Assembly (NCBI RefSeq): GCF_019957155.1
Contig: NZ_JAIPME010000002.1
Location: 1,364,001 to 1,428,000, forward strand
Source: Anaerococcus murdochii
Lineage (GTDB): Bacteria; Bacillota; Clostridia; Tissierellales; Peptoniphilaceae
Reading direction: 5' to 3'
Length of the DNA: 64,000 nt
Below the pieces are notes generated by a model. The model was not told the DNA's origin and made no database searches. It saw only the letters and a list, made by a program, of their open reading frames with translations. A program made the position numbers and the translations under genes. Below, in pieces: positions 15,032 through 23,442 of this stretch. The first letter of the stretch is position 1, and each line of letters opens with the position of its first letter.

Positions 15032-17209
15032 ATGAAAAATTATACGCAAAATAGGGAACTATCCTGGCTTGACTTTAATAAAAGAGTTATAGAAGAAGCC
15101 ATGGATAAGACCGTCCCAGTCCTTGAAAGACTCAAGTTTCTATCGATTTACGACACCAACCTTGAAGAGTTTTTCATGGTAAGGATTGGGTCTTTGACTG
15201 ACTTGTCAAAACTTAAAAAGCAACCTATTGATAACAAGTCAAACATGACTCCAATTGAGCAAATTGACGCATCTCTTGAAAAACTTGTGCCAATGTATGA
15301 GAGAAAGGACCAGATATATCTTGACCTAATCGAAGACTTGGCCAAGGAAGGTATAAATATACGAAAAGTTACCGATTTAGATGAAAAGGGCAGGGATTTT
15401 TGCCAGGTATATTTTGACACAAAAATCGAACCGATTTTGTCTTTTCAAATTATTGATAGGGTCCACCCACTGCCAAGACTTGCGAATTTAAGCCTGTCAG
15501 TAGTCTTTGACCTGTCCAAGAAAAAGTCCAAATCATCCAGCCCAAAGGAAATAATCGGCATAATCTACCTGCCAGAAAGGCTAAAAAGATATGTCATGAT
15601 TTCCGACAGGACCTATGTTTTCCTTGAAGATATAGTCAAGGAATGTGGGGCAGAAGTTTTTGAGGGCTATAAGGCTGAGAATGCCTTTGTTATGAGCCTT
15701 ACAAGGAACGCTGATATTTCCTATGACGATGATGACTACGATGTCGAGGAAGACTTCAGGACCTATATGAAGGGGAAATTAAAGAAGAGAAATAGGCTAA
15801 AGCCAGTAAGGCTTGAGGTTGATTCTCCACTTGTCGCTGAAGATAAGGAATTTTTATGCAAGAATTTTGAACTTAGCGAGAAATCAATCTTCGTTTCAAA
15901 AACCCCTTTCCAACTAGGTTTTATCTTTGATTTCATTGAGAACCTACCAAGAAGGACCAAAAATGCCCTAACATACGAGCCTTTTGAGCCACAAGGATCA
16001 GCCATGGTAAATCCAGCAAGGCCAATGATTGATCAGATTATCGAAAAAGACATAATTTTATCCTACCCTTACGAGTCCATGGACCCAATGATAAGGCTTT
16101 TGGATGAGGCGGCCACAGATCCTACTGTAGATTCCATAAAGATTACCCTTTATAGGATTGCTAAGGATTCTAAAATTGCCAAGAGCCTCATTAAGGCCAG
16201 TGAAAATGGCAAGGAAGTCATTGTCCTAATGGAATTAAGGGCGAGATTTGACGAAGATAACAACATTTTCTGGTCGTCAAGGCTTGAAGATGCGGGATGC
16301 AAGATTGTCTACGGTTTTGACCACTACAAGTGTCATTCCAAGGTTTGCCTCATTACTAGGTATGTTGATGGGGAAATTTCCTTTATCACTCAGATTGCGA
16401 CCGGAAATTATAACGAAAAAACCGCCAAACTTTATACAGATTTTTCCTTCATGACAGAAGATATGGTTATTGGCCAAGATGCCAAGGATTTATTTGATAA
16501 TATTTTGATAGGCAATCTCGAAGGCGATTACAAAAAGCTCATGGTTTCGCCAAAGTCTATGCCAGAAGGCCTTGAAAAATTGATTAAAGATGAGATTAAA
16601 AAGGCTAAAAATGGAGAAGACGCCTATATCAGGCTAAAGATGAATTCAATTTCCGATAGGGGCTTAATTGACCTTTTGGCCAAGGCAAGCCAGGCGGGAG
16701 TTGAAATCAAGATGATGGTAAGGGGTATCACCTGCATCTTGCCAGGAGTAGCAGGAGAGACTGAAAACATTGAAATTTACCAGATTGTTGGCAGGTTCCT
16801 CGAACACCACAGGATTTACCAATTCGGCAGGGAAAACCCAAAAGTTTATATATCTTCGGCAGATTTTATGACTAGAAATATCAGAAATAGGGTCGAAGTT
16901 GCAGTCCCAATTGAAGATTCTGATGTGAAAAAATATGTCCTAGACTTTTGTGATACCATGTTTGCTGATGATGTTAAAATCAGGAAACTATATGCAACTG
17001 GCGAATATTTGAGGGTAGAAAATAAGAATAATTATAATGCCCAAGAAGAGCTTATGAAAAAAGCCATCTCAGATTTTGAACAGGCTGAAATTAAGTATAG
17101 GGAAAATGATTTAGGAAATAATCATAAAATACTTAAAGCTGATGCTGTAAAAAAAGATGACCAAAAAGCAAGTTTTATAGACTGGCTTAAAAATATTTTT
17201 AAGAATTAG
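15032..17209 (+). CDS. ppk: Polyphosphate kinase 1
   Basis: The 725-aa enzyme reversibly polymerises the gamma-phosphate of ATP into polyphosphate. It has the N-terminal NRELSWLDFNKRVIEEA domain, EEFFMVRIGSL, and the two HKD-like catalytic halves. The autophosphorylated histidine lies in DHYKCHSKVCLI, with ATGNYNEKTAKLYTDFSFMT after it and NRVEVAVPIED near the end. It starts two bases after the ppx stop with an AGGAGC RBS. A strong terminator follows. Confidence 0.97.
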   Translation: MKNYTQNRELSWLDFNKRVIEEAMDKTVPVLERLKFLSIYDTNLEEFFMVRIGSLTDLSKLKKQPIDNKSNMTPIEQIDASLEKLVPMYERKDQIYLDLIEDLAKEGINIRKVTDLDEKGRDFCQVYFDTKIEPILSFQIIDRVHPLPRLANLSLSVVFDLSKKKSKSSSPKEIIGIIYLPERLKRYVMISDRTYVFLEDIVKECGAEVFEGYKAENAFVMSLTRNADISYDDDDYDVEEDFRTYMKGKLKKRNRLKPVRLEVDSPLVAEDKEFLCKNFELSEKSIFVSKTPFQLGFIFDFIENLPRRTKNALTYEPFEPQGSAMVNPARPMIDQIIEKDIILSYPYESMDPMIRLLDEAATDPTVDSIKITLYRIAKDSKIAKSLIKASENGKEVIVLMELRARFDEDNNIFWSSRLEDAGCKIVYGFDHYKCHSKVCLITRYVDGEISFITQIATGNYNEKTAKLYTDFSFMTEDMVIGQDAKDLFDNILIGNLEGDYKKLMVSPKSMPEGLEKLIKDEIKKAKNGEDAYIRLKMNSISDRGLIDLLAKASQAGVEIKMMVRGITCILPGVAGETENIEIYQIVGRFLEHHRIYQFGRENPKVYISSADFMTRNIRNRVEVAVPIEDSDVKKYVLDFCDTMFADDVKIRKLYATGEYLRVENKNNYNAQEELMKKAISDFEQAEIKYRENDLGNNHKILKADAVKKDDQKASFIDWLKNIFKN

Positions 17210-17230
17210 TCAAAATAAACCTAAAATTGA

Positions 17231-17262
17231 TGAAAATCCGACAAAAAAGTCGGATTTTTTAC
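17231..17262 (+). terminator. Terminator after ppk
   Basis: AAAATCCGAC (17233-17242), loop AAAAAA, GTCGGATTTT (17249-17258), then TT. Confidence 0.93.
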
Positions 17263-17440
17263 TTTTTCTTTAAAAAATACGCATTTTGCCCTGTTCATTT
17301 TGTAAAATTCGTGTTATAATAATGGTAACGAAATGTAATGTTGAACTAAAATAGTAAATTGAAATATATTTAATATTTATGCAAGACCTTACTGACCCAC
17401 AGATTTACACTAAAATATTGAAATAAATAGAGGAATAAAA

Positions 17441-18439
17441 ATGTCAAACAAAGGTATCAGAGAGCTTAAGAGACGTAAAAGAAGAGAGACAAGAAGAAGG
17501 AGAAAAAAGGCAATTTTTCTAGGTGCTGGATTGGTTTTGACCCTTACAACAGCTAAGTTTGCCCTACAAAAAGATGATGATTACCAAATCAGAAGACCAA
17601 GTGAATACAGGATTGCATCTGGTGAATTAATGGCAGATAAAGCCAAAGAGGAAAAAGCCAGCACATCCGATGTCCACGTAGCAACTGAGATTGGTTTTAA
17701 AAATATAGATTTAAAAGATGAACAAAAGATCGAAGATAGCTCTTATGAAAATGAGCTTGTTGAGTATGTGAAGTGCCTACAAACCCAATATGCCTACCAA
17801 TTTCCAAATGATTATTCAAAAACAGATAAGTTCGTAAAGGAAGGCCAATACCTTGGTTTTTATGGCTCAGAAAACGGTTTTGCGAAGGTCAAAATCGACG
17901 ATTCATATTATTATGTAAATAAATATGGACTTGCAAAAACAGATCCAAGCGAGACTGTAAAGGTTGTAAGCGGAATAGTTTATGTCAGCGAAGCTTATCC
18001 ACTACCAGCAAATTTTGACCCAGGTGTGGACAAAACTGCTAGGCGTGCCTTCGAAACCATGCGCCAAGATATGGAAAGAGTCGGCCTTAACTTAAAGATT
18101 GCGTCTGATTACAGGGGTTATGAGCTTGAGGGCAAGATGTATGATGCGGGCGAAGTTGATGCAGAACCAGCCGGCACAAGTGAACACCAAACAGGCACAG
18201 CCTTTGACTTTTTCACAGAAGGCTCTAAATACAATGATAAATTTGAAGCGACAGCCGAATACAAATGGCTAGCTGAAAATGCCTATAAATATGGATTTAT
18301 CGAAAGATATCCAAAGGGTAAGGAAAATAAAACCCACCACAAGGCTCAAGCTTGGCACTACAGGTTTGTAGGGGTCGAAAATGCCAAGGAAATTTACGAC
18401 AACAATCTAACTTTAGAAGAATTTTTAAAGATATCATAG
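17441..18439 (+). CDS. VanY-type M15 D-alanyl-D-alanine carboxypeptidase, membrane-anchored
   Basis: The 332-aa protein begins with a very basic patch (RELKRRKRRETRRRRKK) and a single membrane helix (about residues 24-42), so the rest lies outside the cell. A small SH3-like segment (residues 125-165) precedes the M15B domain. Zinc and catalytic motifs are SDYRGYELE, GTSEHQTGTAFDFF and HHKAQAWHYRFVG. It trims the terminal D-Ala of peptidoglycan stem peptides. There is no van resistance cluster around it, so it is probably wall housekeeping. A TATAAT at 17315-17320 lies in the upstream gap. Confidence 0.9.
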   Translation: MSNKGIRELKRRKRRETRRRRKKAIFLGAGLVLTLTTAKFALQKDDDYQIRRPSEYRIASGELMADKAKEEKASTSDVHVATEIGFKNIDLKDEQKIEDSSYENELVEYVKCLQTQYAYQFPNDYSKTDKFVKEGQYLGFYGSENGFAKVKIDDSYYYVNKYGLAKTDPSETVKVVSGIVYVSEAYPLPANFDPGVDKTARRAFETMRQDMERVGLNLKIASDYRGYELEGKMYDAGEVDAEPAGTSEHQTGTAFDFFTEGSKYNDKFEATAEYKWLAENAYKYGFIERYPKGKENKTHHKAQAWHYRFVGVENAKEIYDNNLTLEEFLKIS

Positions 18440-18447
18440 GGGGAAGA

Positions 18448-18819
18448 ATGAAAACAATTCAAACAAAAAATGCACCAGCAGCTGTAGGAGCCTATGCCCA
18501 AGGCATAGTTACAGATAATTTAATATTCACCTCAGGCCAACTTCCACTTGACCCAGCAACAGGCGAATTAGAAATGGAAATCAAAAAGGCCACAAAAAGA
18601 GCCCTTGAAAACATCAAGGCCATAGTAGAAGCAGGCGGATCATCTATTGATAAAATTGTAAAATGCAATGTCTTTCTAGATGACGTAAACGACTTTGCAG
18701 CCTTCAACCAAGTCTACGAAGAATTCTTCGGCGACCACAAACCAGCCAGATCTGCCCTAGAAGTAGCAAACATACCAAAAGGCGCAGTAATAGAAATCGA
18801 AGCCATAGCTGTACTATAG
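18448..18819 (+). CDS. ridA: RidA family 2-iminobutanoate/2-iminopropanoate deaminase
   Basis: The 123-aa protein starts at the ATG at 18448 with AGGGGGAAG upstream; the longer frame starting at 18352 overlaps the peptidase gene and lacks a RBS. Signatures are KNAPAAVGAYAQGIV, FTSGQLPLDPATGE, NIKAIVEAGGSS, VKCNVFLDDVNDFAAFN and ARSALEVANIPKGAVIEIEA. RidA hydrolyses reactive enamine/imine intermediates made by PLP enzymes. The catalytic arginine is in PARSALE. Confidence 0.96.
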   Translation: MKTIQTKNAPAAVGAYAQGIVTDNLIFTSGQLPLDPATGELEMEIKKATKRALENIKAIVEAGGSSIDKIVKCNVFLDDVNDFAAFNQVYEEFFGDHKPARSALEVANIPKGAVIEIEAIAVL

Positions 18820-18970
18820 CCTTGTCCTAATTTTCCGAAAGAAAAATTATGGAAATACTTATGCGGAGGCACGAACTTGTCCTCATTTTCTGGAAGAAAA
18901 TGAGCAGAAAGTTCCACCGATGCTATAGCTTTGTCCTAACGAGAACGAAGTTCGAGTTATGGAAAGACGG
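18820..18970. repeat. Three related hairpin repeat units
   Basis: Three units each start with TTGTCCT, contain a hairpin whose sequence differs between units, and end with ATGGAAA or GCAGAAA: 18822-18856, 18878-18910 and 18931-18965. The middle unit has a perfect 10-bp stem, CTCATTTTCT/AGAAAATGAG. Outer arms GAACTT (18873-18878) and AAGTTC extend it. The shared frame with compensating stem changes suggests selection on RNA or DNA structure. No coding potential is seen. Confidence 0.55.
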
Positions 18971-19227
18971 TAGTCCTAGTTAAAAAGGAATTTTCGCAAA
19001 AACATGATTAGTGTGCTCAATTTCTGGGAAATATTCATAGTCTTTTTGGATAAGTTTTCGAAACTATTGCTAAAGTTATTCTGAAAATGAAAATCTTGTG
19101 AAATAGGATTTGTAAAAATTTTTGAAAACAGAATCATTATGTAAATGATTTTAAAAAGTATTTATAAGCTCTTTATTATTTGTTTGATAAGATTATAAGA
19201 AATAAAAAAATAAGAAAAATACAATCT
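18971..19227. other. AT-rich intergenic stretch
   Basis: I see no open frame with a RBS and no convincing promoter pair. It may hold remnants, but nothing is recognisable. Confidence 0.4.
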
Positions 19228-19255
19228 TGACCCAGAGGGGTCATTTTTGTTTTTG
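19228..19255 (+). terminator. Terminator-like hairpin before the NUDIX gene
   Basis: TGACCC (19228-19233), loop AGAG, GGGTCA (19238-19243), then TTTTTGTTTTT. It lies 33 bp before the next gene, so it either insulates it from upstream transcription or attenuates it. Confidence 0.75.
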
Positions 19256-19288
19256 TGGAGAATTTGAAATTAAAGTTAGGGGAGAGAT

Positions 19289-19774
19289 ATGGATCAGGAT
19301 TGTGGATTTAGAGAAGGGGATAAGTGGTTTAGGTACAGATCGGCTGCAATAATAGTCGAAGATGATTGTGTTTTGTTTGCGGGAAATGAAGTAGATGACT
19401 ATTACTATTCCATAGGTGGCGGAGTCCATTTGGGGGAAAGTTCTGAAGATGCCATAAAAAGAGAAGTCTTCGAAGAAACAGGCGTCTATTACGAAGTTGA
19501 TTATTTGGCTATTATTCACGAAAATTTCTTTGTAGGAAGCTCTAGTTTAAAAGGCGTAGACTGCCATGAGATTTGCTTTTATTACATGATGAAGCCAAAG
19601 GGCAATAAAAATCTTAAGAGCCATAGCCTTACAACTAGCGGCCTAAAAGAGACAATGCACTGGATACCAATCGACCGACTTGAAGATTATAAGGCCTATC
19701 CGACTTTTATGAAAGATTATTTAAAGTCAGACCACAAGGACCTCGTTCACATCGTCACAGATGAAAGAGTCTGA
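19289..19774 (+). CDS. NUDIX hydrolase
   Basis: The 161-aa protein contains a full NUDIX box, GGGVHLGESSEDAIKREVFE followed by ETGV (residues 48-71). It therefore binds Mg2+ and hydrolyses a nucleoside diphosphate linked to another group. The start follows AGGGGAGA. Its specific substrate is unknown; the RYRSAAIIVEDDCVLFAGN opening is common among unassigned NUDIX proteins. It is a single gene between two regulatory intergenic regions. Confidence 0.9.
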   Translation: MDQDCGFREGDKWFRYRSAAIIVEDDCVLFAGNEVDDYYYSIGGGVHLGESSEDAIKREVFEETGVYYEVDYLAIIHENFFVGSSSLKGVDCHEICFYYMMKPKGNKNLKSHSLTTSGLKETMHWIPIDRLEDYKAYPTFMKDYLKSDHKDLVHIVTDERV

Positions 19775-19911
19775 CAAGGCTCAGCCATCTATTGAAATAT
19801 TGAAAGTTTCATTTTATAGATAAAGTCAAGCATTGAATTCCTGTCATTTAAGGATTTCATAAGATGTTGAATGGCAGAAATAAATATATTAAGATGATAG
19901 ATAACATTTTT

Positions 19912-20013
19912 TAATCTCGCCACTTTTGCATTATCATAGCCAAATTAATTAAAATGGCGAGATTAATCTCGCCAATCTTGATTTATATACGCCAATTATG
20001 GTATAATGGCGAG
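19912..20013. promoter_or_regulatory. Promoter and palindromic operators of the fic gene
   Basis: A perfect 20-bp palindrome TGGCGAGATTAATCTCGCCA lies at 19955-19974. A half-site AATCTCGCCA is at 19913-19922, and another, TGGCGAG, at 20007-20013 overlaps the -10. The promoter is TTGATT (19978-19983), 18 bp, TATAAT (20002-20007). A repressor bound to these sites would block the promoter. The Fic protein's own C-terminal winged helix is the obvious candidate. Confidence 0.7.
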
Positions 20014-20030
20014 AAAGGTGGTGAGATTTC

Positions 20031-21089
20031 ATGAGGGAATTTAATTATTCAAAATTGCTTGAGTTAAATATACCTGCGAATATGTATGATTTGATAGCAA
20101 AAATATACGAGTATAAGGGTAAACAGGAACTTTATGTGGAGAATTTCTCAGATGTACTCGAAAAAATGGTAGAAGTTGCTAAGATCCAATCAACAAAATC
20201 ATCAAATGCTATTGAAGGCATTTCTACAAATGATGGTAGATTAGAAGAATTGATGAAGAAAAAAAGTGTGCCAAGAAATAGAAATGAAGAAGAAATATAT
20301 GGCTATAGAGAAGTTCTAGATATCATACATGAAAATTATGAAAATATTGAAATCACAAAAAACAATATTTTAACTTTGCACAATAGACTATATTCTTACT
20401 CTGGCGGGAGTCATAAGGGTAAATTTAAGAGCATAGATAATAGTATAGTTGAAACAAACGTACTAGGGGAAAAAAGAATAAGATTTCAGCCTGTATCAGC
20501 TTTTGAAACAGAATCATACATTGATAAATTGATTAGCGCTTATGATGCAGCTATAAATTTAAAAATACCACCATTGTTACTAATTCCGGTTGTTGTTCAT
20601 GATTTTTTGTGCATCCATCCTTTTTTTGATGGAAATGGGAGGATGTCTAGACTTATCACACTTCTACTTCTTTATAAAAATGGTTTTTTTGTAGGAAAAT
20701 ATATTTCATTAGAAATGATAATAGAAGATACCAAGGATTCGTATTATGAAGAATTGCAAGCGTCAAGTGAAAATTGGCATTCTGGAACTAATGATGAATT
20801 ACCATTTATAAAATATATGCTATCAGTAATTTACAAGGCATATAGTGAATGTGATGAGAGATTTAGGCTAATAGGGGAGAAATCTTTGACATCTGCAGAA
20901 AGGGTGTTAAAGGTATTTGATAACACTTTAGAAGCCCTATCTAAATCTGATATTGTTATACTCTGTCCAGATATTTCAAAGAGAACTATCGAGAGAGCAT
21001 TAAAAGAGCTAAGTGATGGAGGTTTAATTAAACAAATAGGTAGCGGAAGAGCGACTAAATATATTAAAGTAGAAGGTCTATATGAGTGA
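20031..21089 (+). CDS. Fic family protein with C-terminal winged helix
   Basis: Fic proteins transfer AMP (or other groups) from nucleotides to target proteins. The 352-aa protein has the complete catalytic motif HPFFDGNGRMSR (H, N and R all present). Its N-terminal SSNAIEGI matches the class II inhibitory helix (S/T-x-A/I-x-E-G), so activity should be self-restrained. The last 70 residues form a winged-helix DNA-binding domain (ISKRTIERALKELSDGGLIK). Palindromic operators at the promoter suggest autorepression. The start ATG follows AAGGTGGTG. The target protein is unknown. Confidence 0.92.
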   Translation: MREFNYSKLLELNIPANMYDLIAKIYEYKGKQELYVENFSDVLEKMVEVAKIQSTKSSNAIEGISTNDGRLEELMKKKSVPRNRNEEEIYGYREVLDIIHENYENIEITKNNILTLHNRLYSYSGGSHKGKFKSIDNSIVETNVLGEKRIRFQPVSAFETESYIDKLISAYDAAINLKIPPLLLIPVVVHDFLCIHPFFDGNGRMSRLITLLLLYKNGFFVGKYISLEMIIEDTKDSYYEELQASSENWHSGTNDELPFIKYMLSVIYKAYSECDERFRLIGEKSLTSAERVLKVFDNTLEALSKSDIVILCPDISKRTIERALKELSDGGLIKQIGSGRATKYIKVEGLYE

Positions 21090-21092
21090 TAA

Positions 21093-21488
21093 AATCTATC
21101 TAATATTTTAGGTGTAAATATTTTAATTATTATAGTAAATTACAATCTTTTAAAAAACCCAAAACCATACCCACCAGAGGAAGTTAGGAAAGAATTTAAA
21201 AGTGGGGGAATAAGCTTAGCTTCATCTAAGTTTGTGGGCTTATCCCATTACCTTCTCCCAAGACTTGTTAAAAGCGAAGCAAATTGGGAAAATGGAAATG
21301 CTTATTGGTATAGGTCTGGTGTGAGATTGGGAATATTTGGTATTGTTCTTACACTGATAACAGCAATATTAGGTAAAGTTTTTAGACTTTTTGATCCTTT
21401 AGTTGGCTTGTTTATTATTTTAATTCCGTTGGTTTTAGGAATGATATATATGTGTATAAGGATGGAAAAAGATATTTTAAAGGATTAA
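21093..21488 (+). pseudogene. 5'-truncated membrane-protein gene remnant
   Basis: The frame is open from 21093 after a TAA at 21090 and reads NILGVNILIIIVNYNLLKNP, then KPYPPEEVRKEFKSGGISLA. A GTG at 21234 opens the last 84 aa, but the sequence before it already looks coding. There is no ATG, GTG or TTG with a RBS at the true N-terminus, which seems to begin with a membrane helix. Two further helices lie near the C-terminus (IFGIVLTLITAILG and LVGLFIILIPLVLGMIYM). I do not recognise the family. A shorter protein from the GTG is possible but lacks a RBS. Confidence 0.5.
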
Positions 21489-21540
21489 TTTATAGAATAT
21501 TTTTTATGAATTTCAATCTATGAATTTTGAAAGGACAGTT

Positions 21541-22911
21541 ATGAATCTTGAAAATATTATTCATAATCAAAGAGAATTTTTTCTTGAGAATTTTACCAAG
21601 TCCTATGATTTTAGGATGAGAGAGTTAAATAAGCTTGAAAAGGCCATAAGGGAAAATGAAGGGGAGATTTTATCAGCCCTTGAAAAAGACTTAGGCAAAT
21701 CTAATTTTGAATCCTACCTTACTGAGTATAACTTTGTTTTAGAGGAGATAAACTTTGTAAAAAAACACCTTCATAAATGGATGAAAAAAGTGAGGGTAGG
21801 AAAGTCTCTTACAACTTTTCCGGCAAAAAGTTTTTATACCTACGAACCTCTTGGAGTTACTTTTATAATTTCCCCTTGGAATTATCCCTTTAATCTAAGT
21901 CTAGGGCCAGTTGTTGGAGCCATAGCTAGTGGAAATACTGTGATTTTAAAGACTTCATCAAAATCGACCGAAACAAGTAAAATTATCTCAAGAATTGTCG
22001 GGGATAATTTTAGGGAAGAGTATTTTATTCATTTAGATAATGAAAAACTCGACTATGATGAATTGATAAATAAGCCTTATGACCATGTTTTTTACACCGG
22101 TGGGCCTGCTGTGGCAAAAAAAATTATGGAAGCTCAAGCTCCTCATCTTAGTAAACTAACTTTAGAACTTGGGGGTAAGAGTCCCTGCCTTGTCGAAAAG
22201 ACTGCCGACATAAAAATGGCAGCCAAGAAAATTGCCTGGGCTAAGACTGTAAACGCTGGTCAAACCTGTATTGCCCCAGACTTTTTGATCGTAGATAAGT
22301 CCATAAAAGACAATCTGATTTTAGAATTAAAGGAAAATCTAACTGACTTTTATGGGGAAAACCCACTTGCTAATAAAGACTTGCCAAGGATTATAAATAC
22401 CCATCATTTTGATAGGCTTTTGGAGCTTATAGACGAAGACAAAGTAGTTTTTGGAGGAGCTTATGATAGGGATAAATTAAAAATAGCCCCAACTATCATG
22501 GACGGGGTCGATTTTTCTGATCCTGTCATGGGTGAGGAAATTTTTGGACCTATTATTCCTATAATTTCTTATGGCAATCTCGATGAGATTTTGGGTAAAA
22601 TAAAGAGAATGCCAAAGCCCTTAGCTTTTTATACCTTTACACGTGATAAAAATATTGAAGATAAAATCATCAGGGAAATGGAATACGGCAACGGGGCCAT
22701 TAATGAGTGCTTGATGCAAATTGCAAATCCTAGGTTAGAATTTGGGGGAGTAGGAAATTCGGGTCAGGGAGGCTACCACGGTTATTTTGGTTTTATGAAT
22801 TTTTCTAATAGGAAATCTATGGTCAAGGCTGGATTTTTTGATAATCCTTTTAGGTATCCGCCTTATTCGAAAAAGACCCTTGCTTTGATAAAAAAAATTT
22901 TGACTATGTAG
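21541..22911 (+). CDS. NAD(P)-dependent aldehyde dehydrogenase (class 3-like)
   Basis: The 456-aa protein oxidises aldehydes to acids. The start at 21541 is preferred over 21520 because GAAAGGA lies at 21528-21534. Visible motifs are FIISPWNYPFNLSLGP, the coenzyme site FYTGGPAVAKKIM, catalytic Glu in TLELGGKSPCLV, the nucleophilic cysteine in NAGQTCIAPDF and EEIFGPIIP. Its length and its hydrophobic, basic C-terminus (KKTLALIKKILTM) resemble ALDH3/YwdH proteins that act on long-chain aldehydes. A TetR-type gene follows 28 bases later and may control it. Confidence 0.93.
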   Translation: MNLENIIHNQREFFLENFTKSYDFRMRELNKLEKAIRENEGEILSALEKDLGKSNFESYLTEYNFVLEEINFVKKHLHKWMKKVRVGKSLTTFPAKSFYTYEPLGVTFIISPWNYPFNLSLGPVVGAIASGNTVILKTSSKSTETSKIISRIVGDNFREEYFIHLDNEKLDYDELINKPYDHVFYTGGPAVAKKIMEAQAPHLSKLTLELGGKSPCLVEKTADIKMAAKKIAWAKTVNAGQTCIAPDFLIVDKSIKDNLILELKENLTDFYGENPLANKDLPRIINTHHFDRLLELIDEDKVVFGGAYDRDKLKIAPTIMDGVDFSDPVMGEEIFGPIIPIISYGNLDEILGKIKRMPKPLAFYTFTRDKNIEDKIIREMEYGNGAINECLMQIANPRLEFGGVGNSGQGGYHGYFGFMNFSNRKSMVKAGFFDNPFRYPPYSKKTLALIKKILTM

Positions 22912-22939
22912 ATAAATACCATATTATAAGGGAGAAAAC

Positions 22940-23434
22940 ATAAAAAAAAGAAGTGTTGAAGAAATATTTGTAGCAACTCTCTTAGACTTGTCTGTGAGAA
23001 TGGATCTTGATAAGATCACTGTAAGAAAAATCGTTGAAGAATCAGGTTTGTCCCAGCAAACTTTTTATAATTATTATAAAAATAAGGAAGGCTTGGGTTT
23101 TTCTGTCCACAAGGTCTATGGGCAGAGTCTGATTGATAGGTTAAATGAAGATGAAGATTATGATTTAAATAATCTTTTGATTGATAATATCAAGTTTTAT
23201 CAAGAACACAAACAATTTATTTTAAATGCTCTAAAGCATACAAAGGGAGATAATTCATACTTTCATCTATCTGCTGAAAATGCTTATAAAAGCCTAAAGG
23301 AATATCTTTTAAAGAAAAATAATTCTAGCAGAGTATTAAAGTCATTTAATCACTCTGCTAGTTTTTTACATTATATAATTCATTTACTTATAATTTTTCA
23401 TAGCAAAAAGCTCGAAGTAAATCTTCGAGCTTAA
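22940..23434 (+). CDS. TetR-family regulator with an apparent ATA start codon
   Basis: A good RBS (AAGGGAGAA, 22928-22936) is followed at 22940 by ATA, then an uninterrupted frame KKRSVEEIFVATLLDLSVRM that supplies the normal first helix of a TetR DNA-binding domain. The HTH continues with KITVRKIVEESGLSQQTFYN and YYKNKEGL. Standard starts (TTG 22988, ATG 23000) exist but would delete helix 1 and have no RBS. The gene is therefore translated from AUA or has lost its start by an ATG-to-ATA change. It would give 164 aa with a divergent ligand domain. It probably regulates the upstream aldehyde dehydrogenase. Confidence 0.7.
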   Translation: MKKRSVEEIFVATLLDLSVRMDLDKITVRKIVEESGLSQQTFYNYYKNKEGLGFSVHKVYGQSLIDRLNEDEDYDLNNLLIDNIKFYQEHKQFILNALKHTKGDNSYFHLSAENAYKSLKEYLLKKNNSSRVLKSFNHSASFLHYIIHLLIIFHSKKLEVNLRA

Positions 23435-23442
23435 TTTTTTTC
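23408..23442. terminator. Bidirectional terminator between tetR-like gene and fprA
   Basis: AAGCTCGAAG (23408-23417), loop TAAAT, CTTCGAGCTT (23423-23432), with T runs usable on both strands. It overlaps the last codons of the TetR-type gene. Confidence 0.92.

Noticed and set aside
18352..18447. N-terminal extension of RidA
   Set aside because: It overlaps the VanY-type gene in another frame; the ATG at 18448 has the RBS and the family-typical N-terminus.
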